Source of the DNA: Alistipes sp.
GTDB taxonomy: Bacteria; Bacteroidota; Bacteroidia; Bacteroidales; Rikenellaceae
Assembly (NCBI GenBank): GCA_022767745.1
Contig: JALENN010000005.1
Location: 293,667 to 357,666, forward strand
Length of the DNA stretch: 64,000 nucleotides
Reading direction: 5' to 3'
Under the pieces are notes generated by a model that made no database searches, was not told the DNA's origin, and saw only the letters and a list, made by a program, of their open reading frames with translations. Position 1 is the stretch's first letter; each line of letters opens with the position of its first letter. Shown piece after piece: positions 46,313 to 58,193 of the stretch. The position numbers and the translations under genes were made by a program.

Positions 46313-46993
46313 ATGAACTACTACGATGAAAACGACGACAGGCCGAAGCTCTACGGCGGAGTGGCTGTCGGTGCATACGTTATAGTGATATTGGCTACCA
46401 TGCTCCTGGGGGACATAACCGTCGAGAAGGTAGAAGAGCCCGCAACGCTTATCATTGAACTCGAGGAGGAGCCCAAGCGGCCGCAACGTCCGGTTGTGAC
46501 ACACCAGGCGCCGCGCCACGAGAACGTCTCTACCGAGCGCGACAACTCGCAGCAGGTGACCGGCACCGACGAGCAGACGCGTACGGTGAACCGTCGCGCC
46601 ATCTTTCACAGCAACAAGGACGGCGCCGACGAGGAGGAGGATGTGGGCAATCCCTACAGCCGCGAGGGCAAGGAGAACACCGCTTCGGGCGATGGCGGCG
46701 GCCTGAACCCCGTGGGTAACGACCAGCTGGACGAGGGCCTGCGCGGCCGCGGTCTGGTGGGCAACCTCCCGCTGCCCGAGTATCCGGGCAACACGAGCGG
46801 CAAGATCGTCATACGCGTGGCCGTCAACCAGCACGGCGTGGTGACGAGTGCGGCCTACGAGCCCAAGGGATCGACTTCGTCGGATGCGGCCCTGATAGCG
46901 GCGGCAATAGCTGCGGCGAAGAAGGCCCGCTTCACCGAGAGCCGCAGCTTCGTGCAGGGCGGTACCATAACGTATAACTTCAAACTCAACTGA
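46313..46993 (+). CDS. TonB-family energy-transducing protein
   Basis: The 226-residue protein has one N-terminal membrane helix (YGGVAVGAYVIVILATMLLG, about 14-33), a charged periplasmic linker with Pro/Arg-rich stretch (EEPKRPQRPVV) and a C-terminal TonB-like domain (KIVIRVAVNQHGVVTSAAYE, then ALIAAAIAAAKKARFTES and the final ITYNFKL). It is shorter in spacer than E. coli TonB. Following exbB-exbD it is the likely transducer for SusC-type receptors, although TolA-like or other roles cannot be excluded. The stop overlaps the next start codon by one base. Confidence 0.88.
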   Translation: MNYYDENDDRPKLYGGVAVGAYVIVILATMLLGDITVEKVEEPATLIIELEEEPKRPQRPVVTHQAPRHENVSTERDNSQQVTGTDEQTRTVNRRAIFHSNKDGADEEEDVGNPYSREGKENTASGDGGGLNPVGNDQLDEGLRGRGLVGNLPLPEYPGNTSGKIVIRVAVNQHGVVTSAAYEPKGSTSSDAALIAAAIAAAKKARFTESRSFVQGGTITYNFKLN

Positions 46994-47481
46994 TGACGAT
47001 GGGCGATAGTGCAAGGCGTATGCTTGTGTGCGTGGCCATGTGTGTGGCGGCCACCTGCGGCGTTGCGGCCCAGGAGACGCAGGGCGTGCAGGACACGGTC
47101 GGCAGGAAGGGGCTGCAGCGGCGCGAGAAGGCGCAGTCGGGGCCTCACATGGCCTTCGACCGCACGTCGCACGACTTCGGCGACGTGGCGCGCTACGGCG
47201 GCGACCTGATAAAGGAGTTCCGCTTTGTGAACGACGGCGACGAGCCTCTGGTGATAAAGAAGATTACCAAGGCCTGCTCGTGCCTCACGGTGAGCTTCTC
47301 GCGCCGGCCCGTGCTTCCGGGCGAGGCGTCGGTCATAAAGATCAAGTACGAGCCGCACAAGATCGAGGAGGGCATATTCCACCGCGTCATACAGATCTAT
47401 TCGAACTCTCCCGAGGGGGTGCGCCTGCTTACCATACAGGGCAACTCCATCGACGACAACACCTCGCGCAAGCGGCATTGA
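46993..47481 (+). CDS. DUF1573 domain protein, exported
   Basis: The 162-residue protein has a signal peptide (MLVCVAMCVAATCGVAAQ, about 10-27) and one DUF1573 domain: FDRTSHDFGDVARYGGDLIKEFRFVNDG (split at about 50-77), then KKITKACSCLTVSFS, PGEASVIKIKYEP and the final LLTIQGNS. These Ig-like domains are common in Bacteroidetes envelope proteins, and their function is not established. The start overlaps the tonB stop, implying coupling. An alternative start is the Met three residues on. Confidence 0.9.
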   Translation: MTMGDSARRMLVCVAMCVAATCGVAAQETQGVQDTVGRKGLQRREKAQSGPHMAFDRTSHDFGDVARYGGDLIKEFRFVNDGDEPLVIKKITKACSCLTVSFSRRPVLPGEASVIKIKYEPHKIEEGIFHRVIQIYSNSPEGVRLLTIQGNSIDDNTSRKRH

Positions 47482-47512
47482 CGCCCGCGCCGAGGACCCT
47501 AACAACCAACGC

Positions 47513-47548
47513 AAAAGCCCGCACCATTCAAGGTGCGGGCTTTCCGTT
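47513..47548. terminator. Bidirectional terminator between the tonB cluster and glgB
   Basis: AAAGCCCGCACC (47514-47525) pairs with GGTGCGGGCTTT (47532-47543), loop of six, with T-rich sequence on either side. Confidence 0.88.
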
Positions 47549-47593
47549 TATGCAATGCGGCCGCGGAAAACGGGGCCTTTGAGCCTGTGGTGG

Positions 47594-49630
47594 TCACTCC
47601 TCGCAGCGGCGCAGGACAAGGGCCGTGCGCGAGGTGTTGTATATCTTTATATGCGGCTGCGCGTCGTCGCCTGCGGGGAAGGTGAAGTGCTCGTCGTTCA
47701 TGGCCTGGCGTGCCAGTCCGCCGAAGCGGGCCTCGTCGGTCGAGAGCAGCGGCACGTAGCGTCCCTCGCGCCTTACGGGCAGCTCGTAGTCGGGGATCGA
47801 GGCCGTGGGGTGCCAGTTGAACACGAACACAAGGTCGCCGTGCGAGAAGACGATGGTCTTGTTGTGCTCGTCCATCAGAAGGTTGTACGGGTAACCGTCG
47901 GCAAGGATGCGGTAACGGCGCACCATGCGCAGCATCTCGCGGTCGAAGTCCGCGAGGAACGAGTAGCGCAGCGAGTCGCTGTCGCGCAGCGACCACTGGC
48001 GGCGCGCATGGTCGTACGACCACCCGTTGCCCTCGCGCGGGAAATCGATCCACTCGGGGTGGCCGAACTCGTTGCCCATGAAGTTTAGGTATGCCTCGCC
48101 GCCCGTAGAGATTGTCATCAGGCGTATCATCTTGTGCAGGGCCATGCCGCGGTCGATGAGTATGTTCTGCGTGGTGCGGTCCATCGAGTCGTACATCAGG
48201 CGGTCCATCAGGCGGAAGGCTATGGTCTTGTCACCCACGAGGGCCTGGTCGTGCGATTCGGCGTAGGCCACGGTCTTGATGCCGGGCAGACGGTCGGTCA
48301 TGACCGACCACATCTCCCATATGTTCCACTCCTCGTCGGGCGTATCCTTCAGCATCTTGATCCAGAAGTCGGGTATGGCCATCCCCAGACGGTAGTCGAA
48401 CCCTATGCCGCCGTCGTATGTCGGCACGCATATGCCCGGCATACCGCTCACCTCCTCGGCGATGGTCATGGCGGCGGGGCGGAAGTCGTGCACCAGGCGG
48501 TTGGCCAGGGTGAGGTATGTCAGGGCATCGAGGTTGACCCCTTCGTCGAAGTATCGGTCGCGGCAGTCGAAGTCGACATATCCGTGGTGGTGGTATATCA
48601 TCGATGTGACGCCGTCGAAGCGGAAGCCGTCGAAGTGGAAGCGGTCGAGCCAGTATTTGACGTTCGAGAGCAGGAAGTGTTCCACGCCGCCCTTGCCGTA
48701 GTCGAATGTCATCGAATCCCAGTAGGGCTGGTAGCCCTCCGCCCCGGCCTTCGAGTAGAGGTGGTCCGAGCCGTCGAGGGCGTTGATGCCCTCGTTGGTG
48801 TTCTTGGCGTAGTGGGCGTGCACGAGGTCCATTATCACAGCCAGCCCCATGCCGTGGGCCGTGTCGACGAGGCGCTTGAGCTGCTCGGGCGTGCCGAAGC
48901 GCGACGAGGGGGCGAAGAAGTTCGACACGTGGTATCCGAACGACCCGTAGTAGGGGTGCTCGGCTATGGCCATCAGCTGCACGGCGGTATATCCCGCCTC
49001 CTTGATGCGGGGCAGGACGAGGTCCGTAAACTCGTCGTAGGTGCCTACGCCCTTGCGCTCCTGAGCCATGCCGACGTGGGCTTCGTATATGAGCAGGTCG
49101 CCTGCCGCCGAGGGCGAGAAATCGTCGTCGTGCCATACGTATGGCTTGGGGTTCCAGAACTGGGCCGTGTAGTCCTTGCTCCGCTCGTCCTGCACCACGC
49201 GCGTGGCATAGGCCGGAATGCGGTCCATCCAGCCGTTGGCGCCGTGTACGTGCATCTTGTAGAGCGAGCCGTGCCTGAGACGGTTGTAGTACATGGCATC
49301 GGGGAAGAAGGCGCTCCATACGCCGTTCTCGCCCTTGTCGAGGCGCAGCTGCGTGCGCTGCCACGAGTTGAAGTCGCCGAACAGATATACGTCCTGCGCC
49401 TCGGGCAGCCACTCGCGGAACCACCATCCGCTGAGCTCCTCGTCGCGTTGCCATCCGTAGTAGAGATAACCGTTGGCATAGTCGGTGATCGAACCTGCGG
49501 CGCGTGTTATCTCCTCCATGCGGTGCATGTAGCGGTCGTGGCGTTCGTATATGCGGTCAGCTACGGGCGTGAGCCACTCGTCGCGCTCGACCATGGGCAG
49601 TTTTCGGGGCGTATTATCCATAGTCTCCAT
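47594..49630 (-). CDS. glgB: 1,4-alpha-glucan branching enzyme (eukaryotic-type GH13)
   Basis: The 678-residue enzyme introduces alpha-1,6 branches into glycogen. An N-terminal CBM48-like domain (WLPEAQDVYLFGDFNSWQ) precedes the GH13 barrel with its four conserved regions: DLVHAHYAKN, GFRFDGVTSM (nucleophile Asp), TIAEEVSGMP (acid/base Glu) and VAYAESHDQAL. The layout matches the plant/animal-type branching enzymes found in Bacteroidetes. The start is uncertain: ATGs at 49672, 49630 and 49621 are all in frame. I chose 49630 (METMDNTPRK), leaving a leader of about 60 nt from the promoter. Confidence 0.95.
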   Translation of the reverse strand: METMDNTPRKLPMVERDEWLTPVADRIYERHDRYMHRMEEITRAAGSITDYANGYLYYGWQRDEELSGWWFREWLPEAQDVYLFGDFNSWQRTQLRLDKGENGVWSAFFPDAMYYNRLRHGSLYKMHVHGANGWMDRIPAYATRVVQDERSKDYTAQFWNPKPYVWHDDDFSPSAAGDLLIYEAHVGMAQERKGVGTYDEFTDLVLPRIKEAGYTAVQLMAIAEHPYYGSFGYHVSNFFAPSSRFGTPEQLKRLVDTAHGMGLAVIMDLVHAHYAKNTNEGINALDGSDHLYSKAGAEGYQPYWDSMTFDYGKGGVEHFLLSNVKYWLDRFHFDGFRFDGVTSMIYHHHGYVDFDCRDRYFDEGVNLDALTYLTLANRLVHDFRPAAMTIAEEVSGMPGICVPTYDGGIGFDYRLGMAIPDFWIKMLKDTPDEEWNIWEMWSVMTDRLPGIKTVAYAESHDQALVGDKTIAFRLMDRLMYDSMDRTTQNILIDRGMALHKMIRLMTISTGGEAYLNFMGNEFGHPEWIDFPREGNGWSYDHARRQWSLRDSDSLRYSFLADFDREMLRMVRRYRILADGYPYNLLMDEHNKTIVFSHGDLVFVFNWHPTASIPDYELPVRREGRYVPLLSTDEARFGGLARQAMNDEHFTFPAGDDAQPHIKIYNTSRTALVLRRCEE

Positions 49631-49696
49631 TATTATATGCGGGATGCGCGTCGGCATAACGCCGGAAGGCATCCTGTCCTATATTCCTATAATATT

Positions 49697-49727
49697 CAAA
49701 TATACGAATAATTGATTGAAAATTCAA
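49697..49727 (-). promoter_or_regulatory. Promoter of glgB
   Basis: TTG (49727-49725), a 20-base spacer and TATATTTG (49704-49697) on the minus strand fit the Bacteroidetes pattern. Confidence 0.65.
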
Positions 49728-49789
49728 TATCGTCGCTCGAAAAACGCCTTTCCGGCTAAAAACGTCGAGTAGCCTACCATGCCCGTTAC

Positions 49790-49823
49790 GTAAACGTAAA
49801 GGGGCGGTCAATTCCGTCCCTTT
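49790..49823 (-). terminator. Hairpin terminator-like element after the small ORF
   Basis: A 10-bp stem with one wobble (49798-49807 with 49814-49823, loop of six). On the minus strand it is followed by ACGTTTACG, a weak T-tract. Confidence 0.55.
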
Positions 49824-49853
49824 CATGTGGCCGTGTCGGCAACAGCCGTGCGG

Positions 49854-49961
49854 TCATATGATCGTCTCGTGGTGTATGCATCGTGTGCCGCTCGTGGTGA
49901 CACCCGCTGCGAGAAGCGTTGCCGCTGCGGCGGCTGCGAATGCTGTCGTGAATTTTTTCAT
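49854..49961 (-). CDS. Possible small exported peptide (35 residues)
   Basis: The frame encodes MKKFTTAFAAAAAATLLAAG followed by VTTSGTRCIHHETII. A Lys-Lys N-terminus followed by an Ala/Leu-rich core looks like a signal peptide, leaving a very short mature part with one Cys. The stop is followed after about 30 bases by a hairpin. It could be a genuine small secreted peptide, the remnant of a longer gene, or chance. No good promoter upstream was found. Confidence 0.4.
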   Translation of the reverse strand: MKKFTTAFAAAAAATLLAAGVTTSGTRCIHHETII

Positions 49962-50220
49962 AATGATTGCGGCAGTTAATGTATTGTGTTTGTGGTTTCA
50001 GGTTGTCGGGGGCTCGGCGGGTGTAAATATAACGATATTAAACCAAAATGCCGTATGGCGGTTGCGATATTTCTGAAAAACAGCCGAAATTGCTTTGGTG
50101 TGGTGTCAGGAATGGGCGTTTTGCCGAAAGAGTGTCAGGCTGCGGGCGGAATAAGTATGCAGCAGGGGAGATTATGCGTCAAAATTGGCTGTATATGCGC
50201 CGTATATGCGGAAAAATTGT

Positions 50221-50228
50221 TATATTTG
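50221..50228 (+). promoter_or_regulatory. -7 promoter box of the POT transporter gene
   Basis: TATATTTG fits TAnnTTTG, with a leader of about 60 AT-rich bases to the ATG. No strong -33 element was seen. Confidence 0.5.
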
Positions 50229-50295
50229 TAACGTTTGGGGCTGAATGTTCGGACAATATATATTCAATAAAATAGTAATAAATTAAAAAATCGTT

Positions 50296-51978
50296 ATGTT
50301 CAAAGGACAACCCAAAGGTTTGTATGCCCTTTCGCTGGCCAATACGGGCGAGCGTTTCGGCTACTATACCATGCTTGCGATCTTCACGCTGTTCCTGCAG
50401 GCGAAGTTCGGTTACACCGAGGCCGTCACCACGCAGATCTACGGAATCTTCCTTGCCGCGGTCTACTTCATGCCCTTCTTCGGCGGTATCCTGGCCGACA
50501 AGTTCGGCTTCGGCAAGATGGTTACGCTCGGTATCTTCATCATGTTCGCCGGTTATGCGCTGCTTGCCATACCCACCGACGCCGGCTTTGCCGGTCAGGC
50601 GCTCATGTTCGGCGCGCTGGCGCTCATAGCCTGCGGTACGGGTCTCTTCAAGGGTAACCTGCAGGTGCTGGTGGGAAATCTCTACGATGACCCCGCATAC
50701 CAGGCCAAGCGTGACAACGCATTCTCGATCTTCTACATGGCCATCAACATCGGCGCCATGTTCGCCCCCGGTATGGCCAAGTGGATCACCAACCACTTCC
50801 TGGCACAGGACGGCCTCGTCTACAACGGACAGATTCCCGCCCTTGCGCACCAGTACCTCGATCTGGGTACGAACATGCCTGCCGAGCCGCTGGCAAAGCT
50901 GCAGGAGCTGGCTGCGTCGATGGGATCGACGGGTGACCTTGCGGCCTTCTCGGAGCACTACATCGAGAAGCTGTCGACGGCATACAACATGGGCTTCGGC
51001 GTAGCGTGCATCTCGCTCGTGGTGTCGTACCTTATATATGTAGGCTTCCGCAAGACCTTCAAGCATGCCGACGTTACGGCCAAGCAACAGGCTGCCGCCG
51101 CCAACGCCGCAGGTGTGCATCAGGCCGAGCTTACGCCCGCACAGACCAAGTCGCGCATCACGGCCCTGCTGCTTGTTTTCGCCGTCGTTATCTTCTTCTG
51201 GATGGCTTTCCACCAGAACGGATCGACCATGACCTTCTTCGCGCGTGACTACACCACGTCGGAGGCTACGGGCATCACCCGCATGGGCTTCGATATCTTC
51301 AACCTTGTGCTTGTCCTGGTCGGCGTATACGGTATCGTGGGACTTTTCCAGTCGGAGAAGAGCCGTGGCAAGATCATCAGCGCCGTGGTATTCGCCGCCG
51401 CTCTGGGTGCGCTCTTCTATCGCTACACCATCACGCCCGATCCGGTGAACATCCTGCCTTCGGACTTCCAGCAGTTCAACCCCTTCTATGTCGTTGGTCT
51501 GACCCCCATCTCGGTGGCTATCTTCACGGCGCTCGCACGCAAGGGCAAGGAGCCCTCGGCACCGCGCAAGATCGGTATGGGTATGGTCATCGCCGCATTC
51601 GGATTCCTCATCCTCACCATAGGCTCGTTCGGCCTCATGTCGCCCGCCGAGGTGAAGGCCGCAGGTGCCAGCGATACCTTCGTGTCGCAGAACTGGCTTA
51701 TATCGACCTATCTGGTGCTGACGTTCGCCGAGCTGCTCCTCTCGCCGATGGGTATCTCGTTCGTGTCGAAGGTGGCGCCTCCCAAGTACAAGGGTATGAT
51801 GATGGGTTGCTGGTTCGCCGCAACGGCCGTGGGTAACTACGCCACGTCGCTCATCGGTTACCTCTGGGGCAGCGGTATGGCTCTCTGGATGGTATGGAGC
51901 GTGCTGATCGTGCTGTGTCTGCTCTCGGCTGTATTCATCTTCTCGATAATGAAGAAGCTCGAGTCGGCTACCGAATAA
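50296..51978 (+). CDS. Proton-dependent oligopeptide transporter (POT/PTR family)
   Basis: The 560-residue protein has about 12-14 membrane segments. It carries the POT hallmark GERFGYYTMLAIFTLFLQ (about 18-35, ExxERFxYY-type), and the motif GGILADKFGFGKM (about 63-75). A large extra loop (about 165-230) lies between membrane segments, and the second half has FFWMAFHQNGSTMTFFA. It imports di- and tripeptides with protons, fitting a saccharolytic and peptide-using gut organism; pepD at 3.6 kb could process the imported dipeptides. Confidence 0.95.
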   Translation: MFKGQPKGLYALSLANTGERFGYYTMLAIFTLFLQAKFGYTEAVTTQIYGIFLAAVYFMPFFGGILADKFGFGKMVTLGIFIMFAGYALLAIPTDAGFAGQALMFGALALIACGTGLFKGNLQVLVGNLYDDPAYQAKRDNAFSIFYMAINIGAMFAPGMAKWITNHFLAQDGLVYNGQIPALAHQYLDLGTNMPAEPLAKLQELAASMGSTGDLAAFSEHYIEKLSTAYNMGFGVACISLVVSYLIYVGFRKTFKHADVTAKQQAAAANAAGVHQAELTPAQTKSRITALLLVFAVVIFFWMAFHQNGSTMTFFARDYTTSEATGITRMGFDIFNLVLVLVGVYGIVGLFQSEKSRGKIISAVVFAAALGALFYRYTITPDPVNILPSDFQQFNPFYVVGLTPISVAIFTALARKGKEPSAPRKIGMGMVIAAFGFLILTIGSFGLMSPAEVKAAGASDTFVSQNWLISTYLVLTFAELLLSPMGISFVSKVAPPKYKGMMMGCWFAATAVGNYATSLIGYLWGSGMALWMVWSVLIVLCLLSAVFIFSIMKKLESATE

Positions 51979-52003
51979 TCGCGGGACACGACGCTGTAAA
52001 TGG

Positions 52004-52040
52004 CGGGCGCATCACTCAAAGTGGTGCGCCCGTTTCTTTT
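52004..52040 (+). terminator. Terminator of the POT transporter gene
   Basis: A 12-bp stem (52004-52015 with 52021-52032, loop of five) is followed by TTTCTTTT. Confidence 0.88.
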
Positions 52041-52114
52041 GCTTCATTGCGACGTCTTTATGCTGCCCGCGGTACGTGGTGATTCTTCGGGCGGGCGGCA
52101 GGTGGCTGCGTAGC

Positions 52115-52151
52115 AAAAAAACAAAGGGCGGATCCGCGAATCCGCCCTTTG
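52115..52151 (-). terminator. Terminator of the dCMP deaminase gene
   Basis: CAAAGGGCGGA and its perfect complement (52122-52132 with 52141-52151) are followed on the minus strand by a T7 run (52121-52115). Confidence 0.92.
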
Positions 52152-52173
52152 GCATGTGGGGTATGTCTTGCCG

Positions 52174-52611
52174 TTACTGCTCGTCGAGCGTGCGTTTGAC
52201 ACACTCTATGCCAACGCGGCGCAGCAGGTCGAGTCCCTCCTCCGAGCGGTAGTCGTTGACATATACCACGCGGCGGATGCCGGCCTGTATGATCAGTTTC
52301 GAGCACTCGATGCAGGGCGCATCGGTTATGTAGAGCGTCGAGCCGTCGCAGTTGTTGGCACTCTTGGCCACCTTGGTTATGGCGTTGGCCTCGGCGTGCA
52401 GTACGTACGACTTGGTCTTGCCGTTCTCGTCCTCGCAGATGTTCTCGAAGCCCGAGGGGGTGCCGTTGTAGCCGTCCGATATTATCATCTTGTCCTTTAC
52501 GATCAGAGCCCCCACCTTGCGGCGTTCGCAGTAGGAGTTCTCGGCCCAGATGCGGGCCATGCGCAGGTAACGCAGATCGAGCTGCAGTTGTTTCTCCTCT
52601 TCGTATCCCAT
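52174..52611 (-). CDS. Deoxycytidylate (dCMP) deaminase family protein
   Basis: The 145-residue zinc deaminase has HAEANAI (about 72-78, His ligand and catalytic Glu) and PCIECSKLI (about 97-105, two Cys ligands). The N-terminal RYLRMARIWAENSYCERRKVGA is also typical of dCMP deaminases. It makes dUMP for thymidylate synthesis. It lies 12 bases after the WbsX/GH99-like gene and is probably co-transcribed. Confidence 0.93.
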   Translation of the reverse strand: MGYEEEKQLQLDLRYLRMARIWAENSYCERRKVGALIVKDKMIISDGYNGTPSGFENICEDENGKTKSYVLHAEANAITKVAKSANNCDGSTLYITDAPCIECSKLIIQAGIRRVVYVNDYRSEEGLDLLRRVGIECVKRTLDEQ

Positions 52612-52623
52612 GTGTCGGTAGTA

Positions 52624-53838
52624 TTATCGCGTTTCGTCAATGAATACCTTCTTAACCGCCTCGAGATAGCCGTATCCGAACTTGTCGCACGGCATCAGAT
52701 AGCTCGTCTCGGTCCATTCGTTCCAGCTGTTTATGGTGATCAGTGGCACGCGGTCAGGGTGGCTGTCGGCGTATGCGCGGGCCTTGCGCAGGGCCTCGGC
52801 AAAGGCATCGGGCGTGTTGTTGCGCACCACGGCGCTCGTGCCCGTGCGGGGGCTGTTGTCCCAGCCGACGCTGATGTGCGGGTAGAAGGTGAAGGTGTAG
52901 GTCGAGTCGATGCGCTGCCATTCGCGCTCGGCATCGGCCACGATGTCGGCATATTCGCGGTTCACGTCCGTAAAGTGCGCGAACTGGTAGTGCGTGGCGC
53001 TGTCGAAGCCGAGCGAGCGTATGAGCTCGTTGCCCGGGTCACCCGCCTTGCCGCTGTCGAAGCCGCTGTAGTTGAGGTTTACGGCCCACATGGCGAACTG
53101 CAACTCGAGGCCGGGGAAGCCGGCGCGGCGGACCTCGTCGCGGAACCACTTCAGGGCGTCGGCCGCCTGCTCGACGCCGCCCAATCCCGAGATGAGGTTG
53201 GGGAGGTCGTAGATCATGAAGACGGGCTTGCCGTCGATCTTGTAGTATTGCGGGTGCTTGAAGTACTTCTCGATGTTGCGGCGGCAGATCTTCTCGAACT
53301 CCTCGCGGTCGATCTTGCCCTGCCAGATGACGTTGTTCTCGTTGTAGCGGGCCAGACGCGTGTCCCATAGGTTGAGGGCGTCGTGGTTGGCCCACATGAG
53401 GTAGAACTTCATCTTGCCGACGTTGGCGGCCTTCAGGAAACCGTTGTCGAGCGTCGTCTCCATGAACGGGCGCCCGTCATACCAGTACCAGTCGAAGATG
53501 AAGATGTCGATGCCGTGACGCGTGGCCTGCTCGATCTCCATCTCCATGACGGCGGGGTCGGCCTCGTTGACATAGCCCCACAGTGGTTTGCGCTCCCAGT
53601 AGTGTCCCGGGTAGCGCTGCTGCATGGTCTTCACCGTCTCCCACTCGCCGATGCCCGAGGGCCAGAATGGGCGCAGGCGCGGGTCGTCCGACGCGTATGC
53701 GGGGTAGAGGTATGCGGCCACGTCGTAGTGGCGGCCGCCCTGTTCCGCGTCGGCCTGCTGGGCCGTGGCGCGGGGGCTTATGAAAAGCGTGGCCGCCGTG
53801 ATGGCGGCCAGCGCTATGCATGACATGTGTCGTTTCAT
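52624..53838 (-). CDS. Exported WbsX / GH99-like domain protein
   Basis: The 404-residue protein has a signal peptide (IALAAITAATLFISPRATAQ, about 8-27). The rest is a TIM barrel of the glycosyltransferase WbsX / GH99-like type: VAAYLYPAYASDDPRL, PLWGYVNEADPAVM, GIDIFIFDWYWYDGRPF, MIYDLPN and the C-terminal TINSWNEWTETSYL, the most conserved block of this group. Such domains occur in endo-mannanases and in uncharacterised surface enzymes. Being exported and outside a polysaccharide locus, its substrate is unknown, and I do not claim hydrolase activity. Confidence 0.87.
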   Translation of the reverse strand: MKRHMSCIALAAITAATLFISPRATAQQADAEQGGRHYDVAAYLYPAYASDDPRLRPFWPSGIGEWETVKTMQQRYPGHYWERKPLWGYVNEADPAVMEMEIEQATRHGIDIFIFDWYWYDGRPFMETTLDNGFLKAANVGKMKFYLMWANHDALNLWDTRLARYNENNVIWQGKIDREEFEKICRRNIEKYFKHPQYYKIDGKPVFMIYDLPNLISGLGGVEQAADALKWFRDEVRRAGFPGLELQFAMWAVNLNYSGFDSGKAGDPGNELIRSLGFDSATHYQFAHFTDVNREYADIVADAEREWQRIDSTYTFTFYPHISVGWDNSPRTGTSAVVRNNTPDAFAEALRKARAYADSHPDRVPLITINSWNEWTETSYLMPCDKFGYGYLEAVKKVFIDETR

Positions 53839-53908
53839 ATCATCTGTTGTTTTTGCTCGGGGCGCGGTTTCCGCGTGCGGGCTGTCCCGATGCTGTTTCG
53901 GACGCGGA

Positions 53909-57202
<3,294 letters not shown>

Positions 57203-57242
57203 AACAGGGTTGGTTTTTTATCGTTTGTCGTTATAAATCCTA

Positions 57243-57273
57243 CAAATATAGGAATTTATTTCCAAACGGCAAA
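57243..57273 (-). promoter_or_regulatory. Promoter of secA
   Basis: TTTG (57273-57270), 19-base spacer and TATATTTG (57250-57243) on the minus strand match the consensus exactly. The -33 box overlaps the T-run of the terminator serving the upstream two-component operon. Confidence 0.82.
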
Positions 57274-57306
57274 ATCCCGCACTCCCCGCGGCGGAAGCCG
57301 TGCGGG
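57271..57306 (-). terminator. Terminator of the two-component operon
   Basis: CCCGCAC (57306-57300) pairs with GTGCGGG (57282-57276) around an imperfectly paired GC-rich interior, followed by ATTTT on the minus strand. Confidence 0.7.
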
Positions 57307-57422
57307 CATGCGGGCGGTGATGCCTGCGGATTGGCATTTTCGGGGTTCGTCGCGCCGTTTCCGTGGCCTTGCCGCGGAATAGATTCGGTGCGGCGGTTTC
57401 GGACTGCCGGATAGCCTCGCCG

Positions 57423-58193
57423 TCAGTAGTTGAGCCAGGCCTTGAAGAGGGGCACGCGCTCCTCGCTGACGGTGATCTTCTCCTTGTGCGGGGGATGGAC
57501 GGTGACCGACACCTTGCCGTTGAAGTATGGTTCGAGACGGTCGATCGCCCCCACCGAGAGCAGCACCTGGCGGTTCGCGCGGAAGAAACGGTCGGGGTCC
57601 AGCTGCTCCTCGAGACGGCTCAGCGGCAGGTTGACCACATGGTTACGGCCGTCGAAGGTAACGGCCGTGGTGACCTTGTTCTCCGAGTAGAAGTAGGCGA
57701 TGCTGTCGACCTGCAGCGTATGGAAGCGGTCGACACCGGCGATGAGAAAACGCGTGCGGAAGCGTTTCTCGCGCCGTTGCAGGGCGTTGAGAATAGTTTC
57801 CAGGTAGTCGTCGGGCCGCGACATGCGTGCGTAGAGGGTTTCGTAGCGGGCGATGGCCTCGGCGAGACGCTCCTCGTCGACGGGCTTGAGTATGTAGTCG
57901 ATGCTGTTGACGCTGAATGCCCGCACGGCGTATTCGTCATAGGCCGTGGTGAATATCACGGCCGACGTGGGGCGTGCCTGCGACAGCAGCTCGAACGAGG
58001 TGCCGTCGGCAAGCTGTATGTCGAGGAACAGCAGGTCGGGGTGGTCGTTTCGGGCAAACCACTCGGCAGCCTCCTCGACGTTGCCCGGCAGGACCTCAAT
58101 CTCCCACGCCGGGCGCAGGCGCGCTATGAGCGTGCGCAGCAGCCTTGCGGCGGGTATCTCGTCTTCGACGATGGCGACGCGCAGTCTATTCAT
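57423..58193 (-). CDS. LytTR-family response regulator
   Basis: The 256-residue protein has a receiver domain (about 1-120; VAIVEDEIPAARLL at the start and phospho-acceptor Asp in LLFLDIQLADG; Lys in YILKPV) and a C-terminal LytTR DNA-binding domain (about 150-250; ARVFSSP-like shadow excluded; true block FLIAGVDRFHTLQVDSIAYF, then VNLPLSRLEEQLDPDRFFRANRQVLL). It is typical of regulators paired with LytS/YehU-type kinases. The gene overlaps the kinase gene by eight bases. Confidence 0.95.
   Translation of the reverse strand: MNRLRVAIVEDEIPAARLLRTLIARLRPAWEIEVLPGNVEEAAEWFARNDHPDLLFLDIQLADGTSFELLSQARPTSAVIFTTAYDEYAVRAFSVNSIDYILKPVDEERLAEAIARYETLYARMSRPDDYLETILNALQRREKRFRTRFLIAGVDRFHTLQVDSIAYFYSENKVTTAVTFDGRNHVVNLPLSRLEEQLDPDRFFRANRQVLLSVGAIDRLEPYFNGKVSVTVHPPHKEKITVSEERVPLFKAWLNY

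Larger units (their letters stand above)
49673..50295. other. 623-bp intergenic region between glgB and the peptide transporter
   Basis: Besides the glgB promoter, the POT-gene promoter, a terminator (49798-49823) and a possible 35-codon minus-strand gene (49854-49961), I see nothing convincing. The plus-strand frames at 49825, 49986 and 50048 have no recognisable content and are antisense to the small gene or run through AT-rich leader DNA. Confidence 0.6.

Noticed and set aside
49825..50275. Plus-strand frames between glgB and the POT gene
   Set aside because: No recognisable content; the first is the antisense of the small minus-strand ORF and the others run through AT-rich leader.
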